Shown: piece after piece, positions 29,178-37,498 of the stretch
Layout of the letters: every line of letters begins with the position of its first letter
Position numbering within the stretch: position 1 is the stretch's first letter
Source: Smithellaceae bacterium
GTDB taxonomy: Bacteria; Desulfobacterota; Syntrophia; Syntrophales; Smithellaceae
DNA: 64,000 bases
Direction: 5' to 3'
Assembly (NCBI GenBank): GCA_028693285.1
Contig: JAQUVQ010000003.1
Location: 34,104-98,103 of the forward strand
Position numbers and translations under genes: made by a program
The notes under the pieces: generated by a model
Told to the model about the DNA's origin: nothing
Seen by the model: the letters and a program-made list of their open reading frames with translations, nothing else
The model's database searches: none

Positions 29178-29209
29178 ACGCCGCTTTCCGCCGGCCTGTT
29201 TTGGAGGAA

Positions 29210-30661
29210 ATGTCATTCGTGTACGATTTGCTGGTGCTGGGCGATGATCTCGCTTCCCACGTGGCGGCCGCCTGCGCGAGCCGAAACGGACTCAAGACGC
29301 TCCTGGTTGCCCCCGGCGGCCTGGGCGGGCTGCAGCTCATCGGCGACTTTGTTTTCCATCTTGATCCCGCGCCGATGACCGGCCTCGCTCCCGGTCAGCC
29401 CGGCTTTTCCGTGCTTGCCGAACTGGGCGTTGAAATTCCCGAAACTCATCCGACGTCCATGAGCCCCGCGTACCAGGTGCTGCTCCCGGGCCACCGGATC
29501 GATTTCTCAAACGACTCCGAAGCGCTCCTTTCCGAACTGGCCCGGGAATTTCCGAAGCGGGAAACGGACATCCGCGATTTTTACGGCATTGCGCTTCAAG
29601 CATCTTCCGTTTTTCAGGACTGGATTGCCGAACATCCCCGGGTGCAGCCGCAAACCCTGAAGGAATACTTTTCCTATCTGAAAATCTATCCCTTCGTGCT
29701 GCAGTACAAATTTGCCGCCGCCAGGTTTGACAAAATGCTCTCCCGGGACGCGGCGCTGGAAAAAGTATGGGAAGCGCAGCAGGCGCTGCTTTCGCAAAAT
29801 ACGGACGATTTGTTTTCCTTTGCCTCCGCTTTTCAATACAGCGCGCCGCTGCGAGGCGTCGCCTGTTTTCCGCAGGGGAAGCAGTTTTTGTTCAACGAAA
29901 TGATCCGGACGCTGGAATCCCAGGGCGGTCTGTACCTGAGCGGGCATGCCGTCAAGTCCCTCGACCGGGGCAAAACAATCACGCTGGAGATGGAAGCTCC
30001 AGACAAATCCACATCCCGGGTTGCCGGCCGTTATTTGATCGTCAGCACGAAATCGGAGGCATTGCCCCTCATCACGCAAAAACGCGGCCACGCCTTTTTT
30101 TGGGACAAGTTCCGCAAGGCGGGCATTGCCGGCTATCCATTTACCCTTTTTCTGGGCGTTGCCCAGAAGTTCCTGCCCGAACAGATGGCCCGTCACATGG
30201 CCGTCGTCGCGGACGTCCATAGGGATCTTCACGACCGAAACCTGATTCTTCTGGAAACCGGCATGCCCGAAAAAGGAAAACCCCTGCCGCAGGCAAAGAA
30301 TTTCATGACCGCCACGGTTTACCTGCCGGCCGATGATGCCGCCTGGGCTCCGGAGGCCCTGCGGCGGGAAGCCGAATCCATCCTGGAAAGGCTCGATCAG
30401 TTTTTCCCTTTCTTGAAAGACGGCATCGAGATGTACGACCTTGACAAGTCCATCGAACTTTCGTTGAAGTACCGTAAAGTATTCTCTCCGAAATACAGGG
30501 TGCGCAACGCTTTTTTTACGTCTTTTTCGGCCAAGAACGACCGGACGAGATGGAGCAATGTCTTTTTGACCGGGACGTCGCTGCTCGCGGACGCCGGTTT
30601 TGAAGCGGAGATCCTTTCCGGCAGAAACGCCGTTTCGAGGGTCCTGCAGAAAGGGAAATAA
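29210..30661 (+). CDS. phytoene-desaturase-like FAD/NAD oxidoreductase homolog with degenerate Rossmann motif
   Basis: 483 residues from ATG 29210. The layout resembles FAD-dependent amine oxidase/phytoene desaturase or GDI-fold proteins: an N-terminal Rossmann beta strand (YDLLVLGDDLASHVAAAC), a central CFPQGKQFLFNEMIRTLESQ block (the substrate-side YP-GG-L motif), and a C-terminal FLTGTSLLADAGFEAEILSG corresponding to the second FAD motif. The usual GxGxxG is replaced by GDDLAS, so FAD binding is doubtful. SD GGAGG is only 2 bases from this ATG; GTG 29219 is an alternative. It lies between purN and pfk; function unknown. Confidence 0.8.
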   Translation: MSFVYDLLVLGDDLASHVAAACASRNGLKTLLVAPGGLGGLQLIGDFVFHLDPAPMTGLAPGQPGFSVLAELGVEIPETHPTSMSPAYQVLLPGHRIDFSNDSEALLSELAREFPKRETDIRDFYGIALQASSVFQDWIAEHPRVQPQTLKEYFSYLKIYPFVLQYKFAAARFDKMLSRDAALEKVWEAQQALLSQNTDDLFSFASAFQYSAPLRGVACFPQGKQFLFNEMIRTLESQGGLYLSGHAVKSLDRGKTITLEMEAPDKSTSRVAGRYLIVSTKSEALPLITQKRGHAFFWDKFRKAGIAGYPFTLFLGVAQKFLPEQMARHMAVVADVHRDLHDRNLILLETGMPEKGKPLPQAKNFMTATVYLPADDAAWAPEALRREAESILERLDQFFPFLKDGIEMYDLDKSIELSLKYRKVFSPKYRVRNAFFTSFSAKNDRTRWSNVFLTGTSLLADAGFEAEILSGRNAVSRVLQKGK

Positions 30662-30665
30662 TCGT

Positions 30666-31964
30666 ATGCAAGACGACTTCGCCATTTCCGTTCTGGGCGT
30701 CTGCGCCATCGATTCGCCGCTTGCCATCAACGGATTTGTTTCGGACGATGACCGGATCCTGTTCAACACCCGCCTGAAAGATTGCGACGCGCTGATGGTT
30801 TCAACCGGAAAGCCTTTGTCTCTGGAGCCGGCGGGCCCCCGAAGAAAAATATTTTTTGATCCCGCCGGGACGAAAGCGGCCATCGTCACGTGCGGCGGCC
30901 TCTGCCCGGGCATCAATGACGTGATCCGCTCGGTGACGATGACGCTGTTTTACCGTTACGGCGTAAAAAACGTTCTGGGAATCAAATACGGACTGCGCGG
31001 ACTGAACCCGGAATACGGCAAAATACCCATCCAGCTCACACCCGACTTCGTCAAGGACATCACGCATATCGGCGGCAGCATCCTGTCCTCGTCCCGCGGT
31101 CCTCAGGATGTGAAGGTGATGGTGGACTACCTGGAGCTTTTGAAAATCGACATTCTTTTTTGCGTGGGCGGCGACGGCACCATGCGCGCCGCGGAAAAAA
31201 TCACGGAGGAGATCCATGCCCGGAAAGATCCCATCGCCGTTATCGGCATCCCCAAAACCATCGACAACGATTTGAACCTGATTGAGAAATCCTTCGGATT
31301 CGACACCGCCATCGCCAAAACCGTCGAAGCGGTCGGAAGCGCGCATGTCGAGGCCAAGGGCGCCTACAACGGCATCGGCCTGGTGAAAATCATGGGACGC
31401 CTGTCCGGCTACATCACGGCCACGACCGCGCTGGCCCAGGGAGACGCCAACTTTGTTCTGATTCCCGAAGTGCCGTTTGACCTGGAGGGAGAAAAGGGGT
31501 TTCTGAAAGCGCTGGAAAACCGAATGAAGGCAAGCGGACACGCCGTGATTCTGGTGGCGGAAGGCGCCGGGCAGGAATTGATGCAGCAGGATGAAAAGAA
31601 AAGAGAAACGGATGCCTCCGGCAATGTCCGTCTGCAGGACATCGGCCTGTTTTTGAAAAGTGCCATTGAAACGCATTTCCGCGAAGCGCATGTGGAAATC
31701 AATCTGAAATATATTGAACCCAGCTATATGATCCGCTCCGTCCCGGCCAACGCTTCGGACAGCCTTTACTGCAGCTCTCTGGGGCAGTATTCCGTGCACG
31801 CCGCCATGGCGGGGAAAACCGGCCTGCTGGTGGCGCTGCGCAGGGATGAATATGTTCATCTGCCCCTTTCCGCGGCGATATCCGGCAGGCAGATCGACCC
31901 GGACGGAAATCTCTGGTTTCGTGTGCTGGAATCAACCGGGCAGCCCGCACAGATGAAAAATTAG
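30666..31964 (+). CDS. 6-phosphofructokinase, ATP-type of clade X (TP0108/trypanosomal-like)
   Basis: 432 residues from ATG 30666. PFK signatures: TCGGLCPGINDVIRS, VGGDGTMRAAEKI, GIPKTIDNDLNLIEKSFGFDTA, and GAYNGIGLVKIMGRLSGYI. The Gly after GGD (GGDGT, not GGDDS) argues for ATP as phosphoryl donor, and PKTIDND is kept; this combination marks the clade containing Treponema TP0108 and kinetoplastid PFKs. Expected reaction: fructose 6-phosphate to fructose 1,6-bisphosphate. It follows the oxidoreductase by 4 bases; no regulatory gene nearby. Confidence 0.9.
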   Translation: MQDDFAISVLGVCAIDSPLAINGFVSDDDRILFNTRLKDCDALMVSTGKPLSLEPAGPRRKIFFDPAGTKAAIVTCGGLCPGINDVIRSVTMTLFYRYGVKNVLGIKYGLRGLNPEYGKIPIQLTPDFVKDITHIGGSILSSSRGPQDVKVMVDYLELLKIDILFCVGGDGTMRAAEKITEEIHARKDPIAVIGIPKTIDNDLNLIEKSFGFDTAIAKTVEAVGSAHVEAKGAYNGIGLVKIMGRLSGYITATTALAQGDANFVLIPEVPFDLEGEKGFLKALENRMKASGHAVILVAEGAGQELMQQDEKKRETDASGNVRLQDIGLFLKSAIETHFREAHVEINLKYIEPSYMIRSVPANASDSLYCSSLGQYSVHAAMAGKTGLLVALRRDEYVHLPLSAAISGRQIDPDGNLWFRVLESTGQPAQMKN

Positions 31965-32058
31965 GTAAATAGACTGAAGACTGAAGGCCGAAGGCTGAAG
32001 GCGGTGAGGAATAATCAGGTGAATAGACTGAAGGCCGAAGGCTGAAGGTGGTCAGGAA
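31963..32058 (+). repeat. imperfect tandem duplication in pfk-rpmB gap
   Basis: Two units begin AGGTAAATAGACTGAAG (31963) and AGGTGAATAGACTGAAG (32017) and both continue GCCGAAGGCTGAAGG then TGGTCAGGAA-like sequence. The first unit has an extra ACTGAAG. Within units the CTGAAG/GCCGAAG hexamer recurs. Simple low-complexity intergenic repeat with no coding sense. Confidence 0.75.
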
Positions 32059-32069
32059 GAAAAAAATGC

Positions 32070-32098
32070 TTGCAAAATAAACCATTCTGGCTTAGTAA
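32070..32098 (+). promoter_or_regulatory. candidate promoter for rpmB
   Basis: TTGCAA (32070-32075), 17-base spacer, TAGTAA (32093-32098), then AAAAGGAG before the rpmB start at 32128. Confidence 0.5.
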
Positions 32099-32127
32099 CC
32101 ACGCACTTTTTTAAAAGGAGTCTCGTC

Positions 32128-32325
32128 ATGTCTCGGATTTGTGAAGTATGCGGAAAGAAACCGGCCATCGGCAACAACGTCAGCCACGCCAACAACAAGA
32201 CCCGCGTGATCTGGCGTCCGAATTTGCAGAAATTGCGCTGCGTGGATGAAAAAACGGGAGCCGTGAAGCGGGTAAAAGTCTGCACGCGCTGCATCCGCTC
32301 CGGTTTTGTGAAAAAAGCAAGCTAA
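32128..32325 (+). CDS. rpmB: 50S ribosomal protein L28, zinc-binding form
   Basis: 65 residues, [20 protein letters not shown] then [13 protein letters not shown], unmistakable bL28. Four cysteines arranged as CEVC near the start and CTRC near the end form the C+ zinc ribbon, so this is the zinc-bound version. It stands alone with its own promoter, away from rpmG. It runs convergently with, and overlaps by 4 bases, the gene at 32322-33110. Confidence 0.97.
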   Translation: MSRICEVCGKKPAIGNNVSHANNKTRVIWRPNLQKLRCVDEKTGAVKRVKVCTRCIRSGFVKKAS

Positions 32326-33110
32326 CGCGTCGGAAGCCAGCCGCAGCTTCGAATGGTCGAAGCGGTTTCCTGAAGAAAGTCGTCGTTTTCAATGGAATCC
32401 AGGGCGTCCTGAAACAGAGCTGCAATGGCTTCGGCAAACATCTCATTGTTGTTCCGAAGGCCGAACTTGTCCGTAAAAAGGCGAATCCGGCCTTCGATAT
32501 TCATGATCCTTCTCAGCCTTTCCCCGGTAATGTACGACACCGCAATTTTCAGCACCTCCCGGCTTTGTTCGAAATCGATGCCGTAAAGCCATGAAATATC
32601 AGAGCAAAATTCCTTTTCCCTCCGGTCAAATGTAAAATGAATGGCCTCTTCCAGAAGGTCGATGGAACCGTTTTTGTCGATTTGCGGCCCAATGATCAGG
32701 TCATAGATCATTTCAATAATTAAATGAGAACGGTAAGCGGCCTCGCTGTAGGAGATGTCCTTGCCGATGATGGCATGCAGCTCCATGATGGAGCGGACAA
32801 GATTCCGCCCCTTGAGATAGGTATAGCCCGAGGAGTCCGGATCGAAACCTTCCTTGCAGGTCATCGAGATGCTGCCGTAATGCGCCAGATCATCAACCAG
32901 CAGATGAAACATGATGTAGGCCGTTCGCAGATGGTCGGGCGGCGCCTCGATGAAACGCGGAATGGAATGAGTCTGCCGGGGGTTGATATCGGGATGAATC
33001 GTCAATAAATCCGGGGCGATATTATAAATGTAAATATCCGGATCCATATTTTGAATTCCGGAGGCGCTCATCATTTGCTGCAATAAACAGGTATGGGTTA
33101 ACATCAGCAT
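32322..33110 (-). CDS. conserved protein, possibly zinc-dependent phospholipase C-like
   Basis: 262 residues, mostly alpha-helical. His/Asp clusters are spaced as in the zinc-dependent phospholipase C fold: [34 protein letters not shown] and [12 protein letters not shown]. No signal peptide, unlike secreted PLCs, so the substrate may be internal or the match only structural. I am unsure of the family. It is divergent from recJ with a 151-base gap containing promoters for both. A weak SD (AGGG) precedes ATG 33110. Confidence 0.75.
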   Translation of the reverse strand: MLMLTHTCLLQQMMSASGIQNMDPDIYIYNIAPDLLTIHPDINPRQTHSIPRFIEAPPDHLRTAYIMFHLLVDDLAHYGSISMTCKEGFDPDSSGYTYLKGRNLVRSIMELHAIIGKDISYSEAAYRSHLIIEMIYDLIIGPQIDKNGSIDLLEEAIHFTFDRREKEFCSDISWLYGIDFEQSREVLKIAVSYITGERLRRIMNIEGRIRLFTDKFGLRNNNEMFAEAIAALFQDALDSIENDDFLQETASTIRSCGWLPTR

Positions 33111-33145
33111 GGGGGTGCCCTATTGTCTCGAAATTTACAGCAAAA

Positions 33146-33174
33146 CGATTAGCATTTATTGTTTTAAAGATCAA
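33146..33174 (-). promoter_or_regulatory. candidate promoter for the 32322-33110 gene
   Basis: On the minus strand TTGATC (33174-33169), 17-base spacer, TAATCG (33151-33146), 36 bases upstream of the ATG. Weaker -10. Confidence 0.35.
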
Positions 33175-33200
33175 GAACGCCTGCCAAGACCAATGAAGAC

Positions 33201-33228
33201 TTGACATATGAACGATCACTGATATGAT
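33201..33228 (+). promoter_or_regulatory. strong candidate promoter for recJ
   Basis: TTGACA (33201-33206), 16-base spacer, TATGAT (33223-33228), 33 bases upstream of the recJ ATG. Perfect -35 and five of six -10 bases. Confidence 0.65.
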
Positions 33229-33261
33229 TGCGATGAAAAATAAAACGTTAAAGAAGAACAC

Positions 33262-35001
33262 ATGAATGAACGGGGACAACTGCCGGTAACGCAATGGAAA
33301 ATCAAGGATTCCGGCCCTAAAACGATAGAAGAATCGCTGGTCAGAGAATTCGGCTTCCACCCGATTATTTCCCAGATGATCCTGAAACGGCGCGTCGGGA
33401 GCTTGGAAGACGCGCACCGCTATCTGCATCCTTCCCTCAACGACCTCCACAGCCCGTTTCTGATGCAGGATATGAAAAAAGGGGTGGCCAGGCTGCTGAA
33501 GGCGATTTACGACGGCGAAGAGATCGTCATTTACGGCGACTACGACGCGGACGGAATCACCTCCGTCGTCATTTTGTACAAATTTATGAAACAGCTCACC
33601 GCCCGCGTCTCCTATTACATTCCGGACCGTGTCCAGGAAGGCTATGGACTGAAGATTCCGGTCATCGACCGGTTCAAACAAAAGAATGTGAAGCTGATTG
33701 TTACAGTGGATTGCGGCATCTCCGATATCGAGCAGATTGCCTACGCCAAATCCGTGGGCATCGATACGATCGTCCTGGACCACCATGAAATCGCCGATCA
33801 GCTTCCTCCTGCCGTCGCCTGCATCAATCCCAACCGTTCCGACTGTTCCTTTCCCTTCAAACATCTGGCCGGCGTGGGCATCGCCTTCAATTTCCTGATC
33901 GCGCTTCGCGGAACGCTGCGCAGGGAAGGCTTTTGGAAAAACGACGATTATCCCAACCTGAAAGAATTTCTCGACGTCGTTGCTCTGGGAACCATCGGCG
34001 ACATCGCGCCGCTTCTGGATGAAAACCGAATCTTCGCCAGAATCGGCCTGGATCTCATCACGGAAGGCAGACGCCCCGGAATCAAAGCGCTTAAGGAAGT
34101 CAGCGGCATCGACGGACAGCTCGTTGATTCCTTCAAGGCTTCCTTCTGCCTGATTCCCCGGATCAACGCGGCGGGAAGGATCGCCTCGCCGCTCGATGCC
34201 GTCGAACTGCTGCTGGCGGAAACGATGGAGGAGGCACGGCCGCTCGCGGAGAAGCTGGATTTGCACAACCGCCGGCGCCAGGCCATGGAAAAAGACATCC
34301 TGAACGACATCCTGGAAAAGCTCGGCGCCAAACCCGACCTGGAAAACATCAGCGCCCTGGTCTTTTCCTCCGAAAAGTGGCATCCCGGCGTCGTGGGCAT
34401 CGTGGCATCGCGTCTGGTGGATCTCTTCAGCCGTCCGACCTTCGTCATCAGCCTGAAGGACGGCGTGGGCAAAGGCTCCGGCCGCAGCGTCTCCGATTTC
34501 AACATCCACAAGGGCCTGCAGCAGTGCGCGCCGCTGCTTCTGTCCTACGGCGGCCACTACCGGGCGGCCGGCATTTCCATCAAGGAAGACGACATCGACG
34601 AATTCGCCTGCCTGCTGGATGAAATCATCCGCAACACGGTGCAGTCCTCGGAAATGGTTTCGCAGACCCTGATCGACGCCGAATGCCGCCTGCAGGACAT
34701 CAGCCTCGATCTGATCCGGCAGATGTCAATGCTCGCGCCTTTCGGCTGCGAGAATCCCGAACCGGTCCTCTGCTCGAGAAACATCAAGGCTTCATCTCCC
34801 GTCATTGTCGGCAACAACCATCTCAAAATGCGCGTGGTTGACGACGGCGCGTCCCACAGCGCCATCTGGTTCGGCATGGGCAAATATCTAGGCGTGATCA
34901 ACCAGGCCAGCTTCGACGTGGTCTTCTCTCCTCAGATCAACTACTGGAACGGCTCATCCGACGTTCAATTGAAAATCAGGGACGCGGCCATCGTCGCCTG
35001 A
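33262..35001 (+). CDS. recJ: single-stranded-DNA-specific exonuclease RecJ
   Basis: 579 residues. DHH phosphoesterase motifs: IYGDYDADGITSV, TVDCGISD, VLDHHEIADQLP, then the DHHA1 motif YGGHYRAAGISI and GKGSGRSVSDFNIHKGL. It degrades single-stranded DNA 5' to 3' in recombination and repair. The ATG at 33262 sits just after a strong promoter. A small membrane-protein gene follows after 9 bases. Confidence 0.96.
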   Translation: MNERGQLPVTQWKIKDSGPKTIEESLVREFGFHPIISQMILKRRVGSLEDAHRYLHPSLNDLHSPFLMQDMKKGVARLLKAIYDGEEIVIYGDYDADGITSVVILYKFMKQLTARVSYYIPDRVQEGYGLKIPVIDRFKQKNVKLIVTVDCGISDIEQIAYAKSVGIDTIVLDHHEIADQLPPAVACINPNRSDCSFPFKHLAGVGIAFNFLIALRGTLRREGFWKNDDYPNLKEFLDVVALGTIGDIAPLLDENRIFARIGLDLITEGRRPGIKALKEVSGIDGQLVDSFKASFCLIPRINAAGRIASPLDAVELLLAETMEEARPLAEKLDLHNRRRQAMEKDILNDILEKLGAKPDLENISALVFSSEKWHPGVVGIVASRLVDLFSRPTFVISLKDGVGKGSGRSVSDFNIHKGLQQCAPLLLSYGGHYRAAGISIKEDDIDEFACLLDEIIRNTVQSSEMVSQTLIDAECRLQDISLDLIRQMSMLAPFGCENPEPVLCSRNIKASSPVIVGNNHLKMRVVDDGASHSAIWFGMGKYLGVINQASFDVVFSPQINYWNGSSDVQLKIRDAAIVA

Positions 35002-35010
35002 GGAGTCGCC

Positions 35011-35388
35011 ATGAATGATGCGACCAGGGCCGCCCTGTTCAGCTTTCTCCTCATTCCGGGCGGAGGCCAGATCTATCTGAAGCGATATGCGAGAGGAATG
35101 GCTTTTCTGATTCCGGCGGCGGCCGCAACGCTTACCCTGGCCTGGATGATTTTTCAGGTTGTTCTCATGATCGTCCGGGATGCGGCATCGGAAGGCGCAG
35201 GCACGACCCGCATTCTCCGAAACGCGGAGAATGCACTCCGGACAATCGATTTGAACCTTGCCCTGGGTCTGCTGATTTTGATTTTGTTTTTGTGGATCTC
35301 CTCGACGATTGACGCGTATCGCCTCGGCAAAAAGACAGAGCCCCCTACCACGTCCGGGAATCGACGATCACCTTCTGATCCGTTTTGA
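35011..35388 (+). CDS. small membrane protein with N-terminal TM2-like hairpin
   Basis: 125 residues with an excellent GAGG SD. Starts AALFSFLLIPGGGQIYLKRYARG, which is the G-GQ-Y pattern seen at the beginning of TM2/DUF5683-type membrane proteins, followed by three hydrophobic helices (about 30-55, 82-103). The polar tail is cut at the convergent paaK-like gene, with which the 3' ends overlap by 44 bases. Function unknown; probably co-transcribed with recJ. Confidence 0.78.
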   Translation: MNDATRAALFSFLLIPGGGQIYLKRYARGMAFLIPAAAATLTLAWMIFQVVLMIVRDAASEGAGTTRILRNAENALRTIDLNLALGLLILILFLWISSTIDAYRLGKKTEPPTTSGNRRSPSDPF

Positions 35389-36598
35389 TTCCGCCTTTTT
35401 CCACAACCTCCAGAACGTCGATTCGGACCGAGCACAATTCCTTAAATATTTTTTTGAAGTTATTTTTCCAGCTGTCGGTATTTACTTGAGAATTTATTTT
35501 CTCGATGCGCAGCGTCAAAACGTCTTCATGGCCTTTGCGGCTGACCACGGCCTGCAGGGGAAGGCCTTCGAATTTGGCGGAAAGGAGCTTCATCTGGCTG
35601 GGAGCAATGAACAGCCCCCGGACCTTTACGGCATCGCCTACCCTGCCCGCGATTCCCGCCAGTCGGAAAGAGGTTCTTCCGCAGGAGCATTTTTTGGTGA
35701 CGAGCCGGGATAAATCGCCCGTTCCGAAGCGCAGCAGAAAGAAAAGATCATTGAGGCGCGTTACGACCACCTCGCCCAGTTCGCCCGGCGCGACATTCTT
35801 TCCCGTTGCCGGATCGACGATTTCCACAATCGTTTCCTCACAGATATGCCAGCCGGATTTGGCGGGGCATTCGTAGGCCACGTCGCCCACTTCGGTGGCG
35901 CCGTACATCTGAAAGGTTCTGATTCCGTATTCCTTTTCAAATCTCTGCCGCAGCGAAGGCAGGAGCGGCTCGGCGGCGAAGCAGGCCTTCTTTACGCGAA
36001 AATCCTTTTTGAAATCATAGCCCATCTCTTTGGACTGATCGATAATGGACATAAGGAAGCTTGGCGTGCCCACGTAGGCGGTCACTTTCAGGTCGCGGAT
36101 GAGCTGAACCTGAATCTGCGAGGAGGACGTGCCGGAAGGAACCACCGTGGCGCCGACTTTCCGCAGGCCGTTGTGAAACGTGAGGCCCGCCGCCACCAGA
36201 TGATAGGAAAACGCATTGAGCGCGATGTCCCTGGAACCGATGCCGGCCGCAAAGAAAGCGCGCGCCCAGAGAAAATCGTTTTCCGATAAATGGGGTTCGT
36301 AAACCGGCCCGGGAGAAGTGAAAATACGGTCGACGGCGATGGTTGAATTTTCCAGGCCCGCGTAGGGCGGCTTGCGCATTTCCATCTCCACCAGCTTTTC
36401 CCGCGAGGTGACGGGCAGCGCTTCCAGGTCTTCCCGGGTTTTTATCCGGGCGGGATTGATTTTGTTCGCGTCCAGCATTCGGCGAAGCGCAGGTGACTTC
36501 TGATAGCCCAGCCTCACCATGCGCGACAATCTCCGATCCTGCCAGGCTTTTCTCTTTTCCGGACTCCACGCTTCTTTTTCATCGTATAACCGCTTCAT
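35345..36598 (-). CDS. PaaK-like aryl-CoA ligase family protein with altered P-loop
   Basis: 417 residues, similar in overall order to phenylacetate-CoA ligase: an N-terminal FxxPAL-like region, FQMYGATEVGDVAYECPAK, GELGEVVVT, GDLSRLV, a CSCGRT zinc-like pair and the C-terminal TDQKVIVDSR. The nucleotide-binding loop normally SSGTTG is replaced by TSPGPVYEP. It is the last gene of the Liv-type operon, 14 bases after livF. The product is expected to activate an aryl or acyl acid to CoA; substrate and even adenylation competence are uncertain. Confidence 0.85.
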   Translation of the reverse strand: MKRLYDEKEAWSPEKRKAWQDRRLSRMVRLGYQKSPALRRMLDANKINPARIKTREDLEALPVTSREKLVEMEMRKPPYAGLENSTIAVDRIFTSPGPVYEPHLSENDFLWARAFFAAGIGSRDIALNAFSYHLVAAGLTFHNGLRKVGATVVPSGTSSSQIQVQLIRDLKVTAYVGTPSFLMSIIDQSKEMGYDFKKDFRVKKACFAAEPLLPSLRQRFEKEYGIRTFQMYGATEVGDVAYECPAKSGWHICEETIVEIVDPATGKNVAPGELGEVVVTRLNDLFFLLRFGTGDLSRLVTKKCSCGRTSFRLAGIAGRVGDAVKVRGLFIAPSQMKLLSAKFEGLPLQAVVSRKGHEDVLTLRIEKINSQVNTDSWKNNFKKIFKELCSVRIDVLEVVEKGGIKTDQKVIVDSRTW

Positions 36599-36612
36599 AG
36601 TCCCTTCTCCTT

Positions 36613-37413
36613 TTACAGCCAGCGTTTGCGGCGGCGGTAGGATTTGACGTCTTTGTAGGATTTGGCGATGCCGGAAGCGGCCATTCCCAGGTAAAATTCC
36701 TTGACGTCCGGGTTGTCGGCAAGCTCTCGGGCCGTGCCCTCCATGACGATTTTGCCGTTTTCCATGACGTAGCCGTAATGCGCTACCTGCAGCGCCATAT
36801 GGGCGTTCTGCTCCACCAGCACAATCGTTGTGCCGTGCTCTTCATTGATCTTTCGAATGATGCGGAAAATTTCCTGCACTACCAGCGGCGCGAGCCCCAG
36901 CGAAGGCTCGTCCAGCATCAAAAGCTGCGGATGCGCCATCAGCGCCCGGCCGATGACCAGCATCTGCAGTTCGCCGCCGCTGCAGTAGCCGGCCAGCGCC
37001 TTCTTTCTTTTCACCAGCGCCGGAAAGTAGGAATAAACCATTTCCAGGTCTTCCTTGTAGGGCTTGCCCGGCCGGGTGGCCGTTCCGACGCGCAGATTTT
37101 CTTCAATCGTCAGATATTTAAAAGGCTGGCGGCCTTCCAGCACCTGAATGATGCCCTGCCGGGTAATAAACTCCGGCGCCTGATTCTGAATATTCACACC
37201 GTTGAAGATGATGCTGCCGTCGGTAACCTCCCCGTTTTCAGGCTTCAAAAGGCCGGAAATCGCCTTGAGGGTTGTGGTCTTACCCGCGCCGTTGCTGCCG
37301 AGAAGCGATACGATATGCCCGTTAGCAACCGAAAGCGACACGCCTTTGAGCACCTGAATCACGTCGGAATAAACGACGGAAATATTGTTCAACTGCAGAA
37401 GAATTTCGCCCAT
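36613..37413 (-). CDS. livF: Liv-type ABC transporter ATPase, LivF
   Basis: 266 residues. Walker A GSNGAGKTT, signature YCSGGELQM, Walker B LLMLDEPSLGLAP, and the switch-region VLVEQNAH typical of LivF. A tail past residue 240 (KSYKDVKSYRRRKRWL) is longer and basic. It energises the permease pair livH/livM with livG. It follows livM after an 85-base gap containing a long AT-rich hairpin. Confidence 0.92.
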   Translation of the reverse strand: MGEILLQLNNISVVYSDVIQVLKGVSLSVANGHIVSLLGSNGAGKTTTLKAISGLLKPENGEVTDGSIIFNGVNIQNQAPEFITRQGIIQVLEGRQPFKYLTIEENLRVGTATRPGKPYKEDLEMVYSYFPALVKRKKALAGYCSGGELQMLVIGRALMAHPQLLMLDEPSLGLAPLVVQEIFRIIRKINEEHGTTIVLVEQNAHMALQVAHYGYVMENGKIVMEGTARELADNPDVKEFYLGMAASGIAKSYKDVKSYRRRKRWL

Positions 37414-37454
37414 ACCATCAACCTGACCCCGTTATGCGGGATAAGTGCGTTAAC

Positions 37455-37491
37455 GAAATTATTTTCTGCAAAAAACTCAGAAAATAATTTC
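37455..37491 (-). repeat. perfect 14-bp inverted repeat between livM and livF
   Basis: GAAATTATTTTCTG (37455-37468) and CAGAAAATAATTTC (37478-37491) with a nine-base loop. AT-rich, no T-run like an intrinsic terminator. It lies just after the livM stop and before livF on the minus-strand mRNA. Confidence 0.8.
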
Positions 37492-37498
37492 TAACTTA

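Noticed and set aside
31699-32085. Minus-strand frame over the pfk end and tandem repeat
   Set aside because: Made of repeat translation and antisense to pfk; no SD.
32346-32363. GCTTCGA/TCGAAGC hairpin after rpmB as terminator
   Set aside because: Lies inside the coding end of the opposite gene and lacks a proper T-run.
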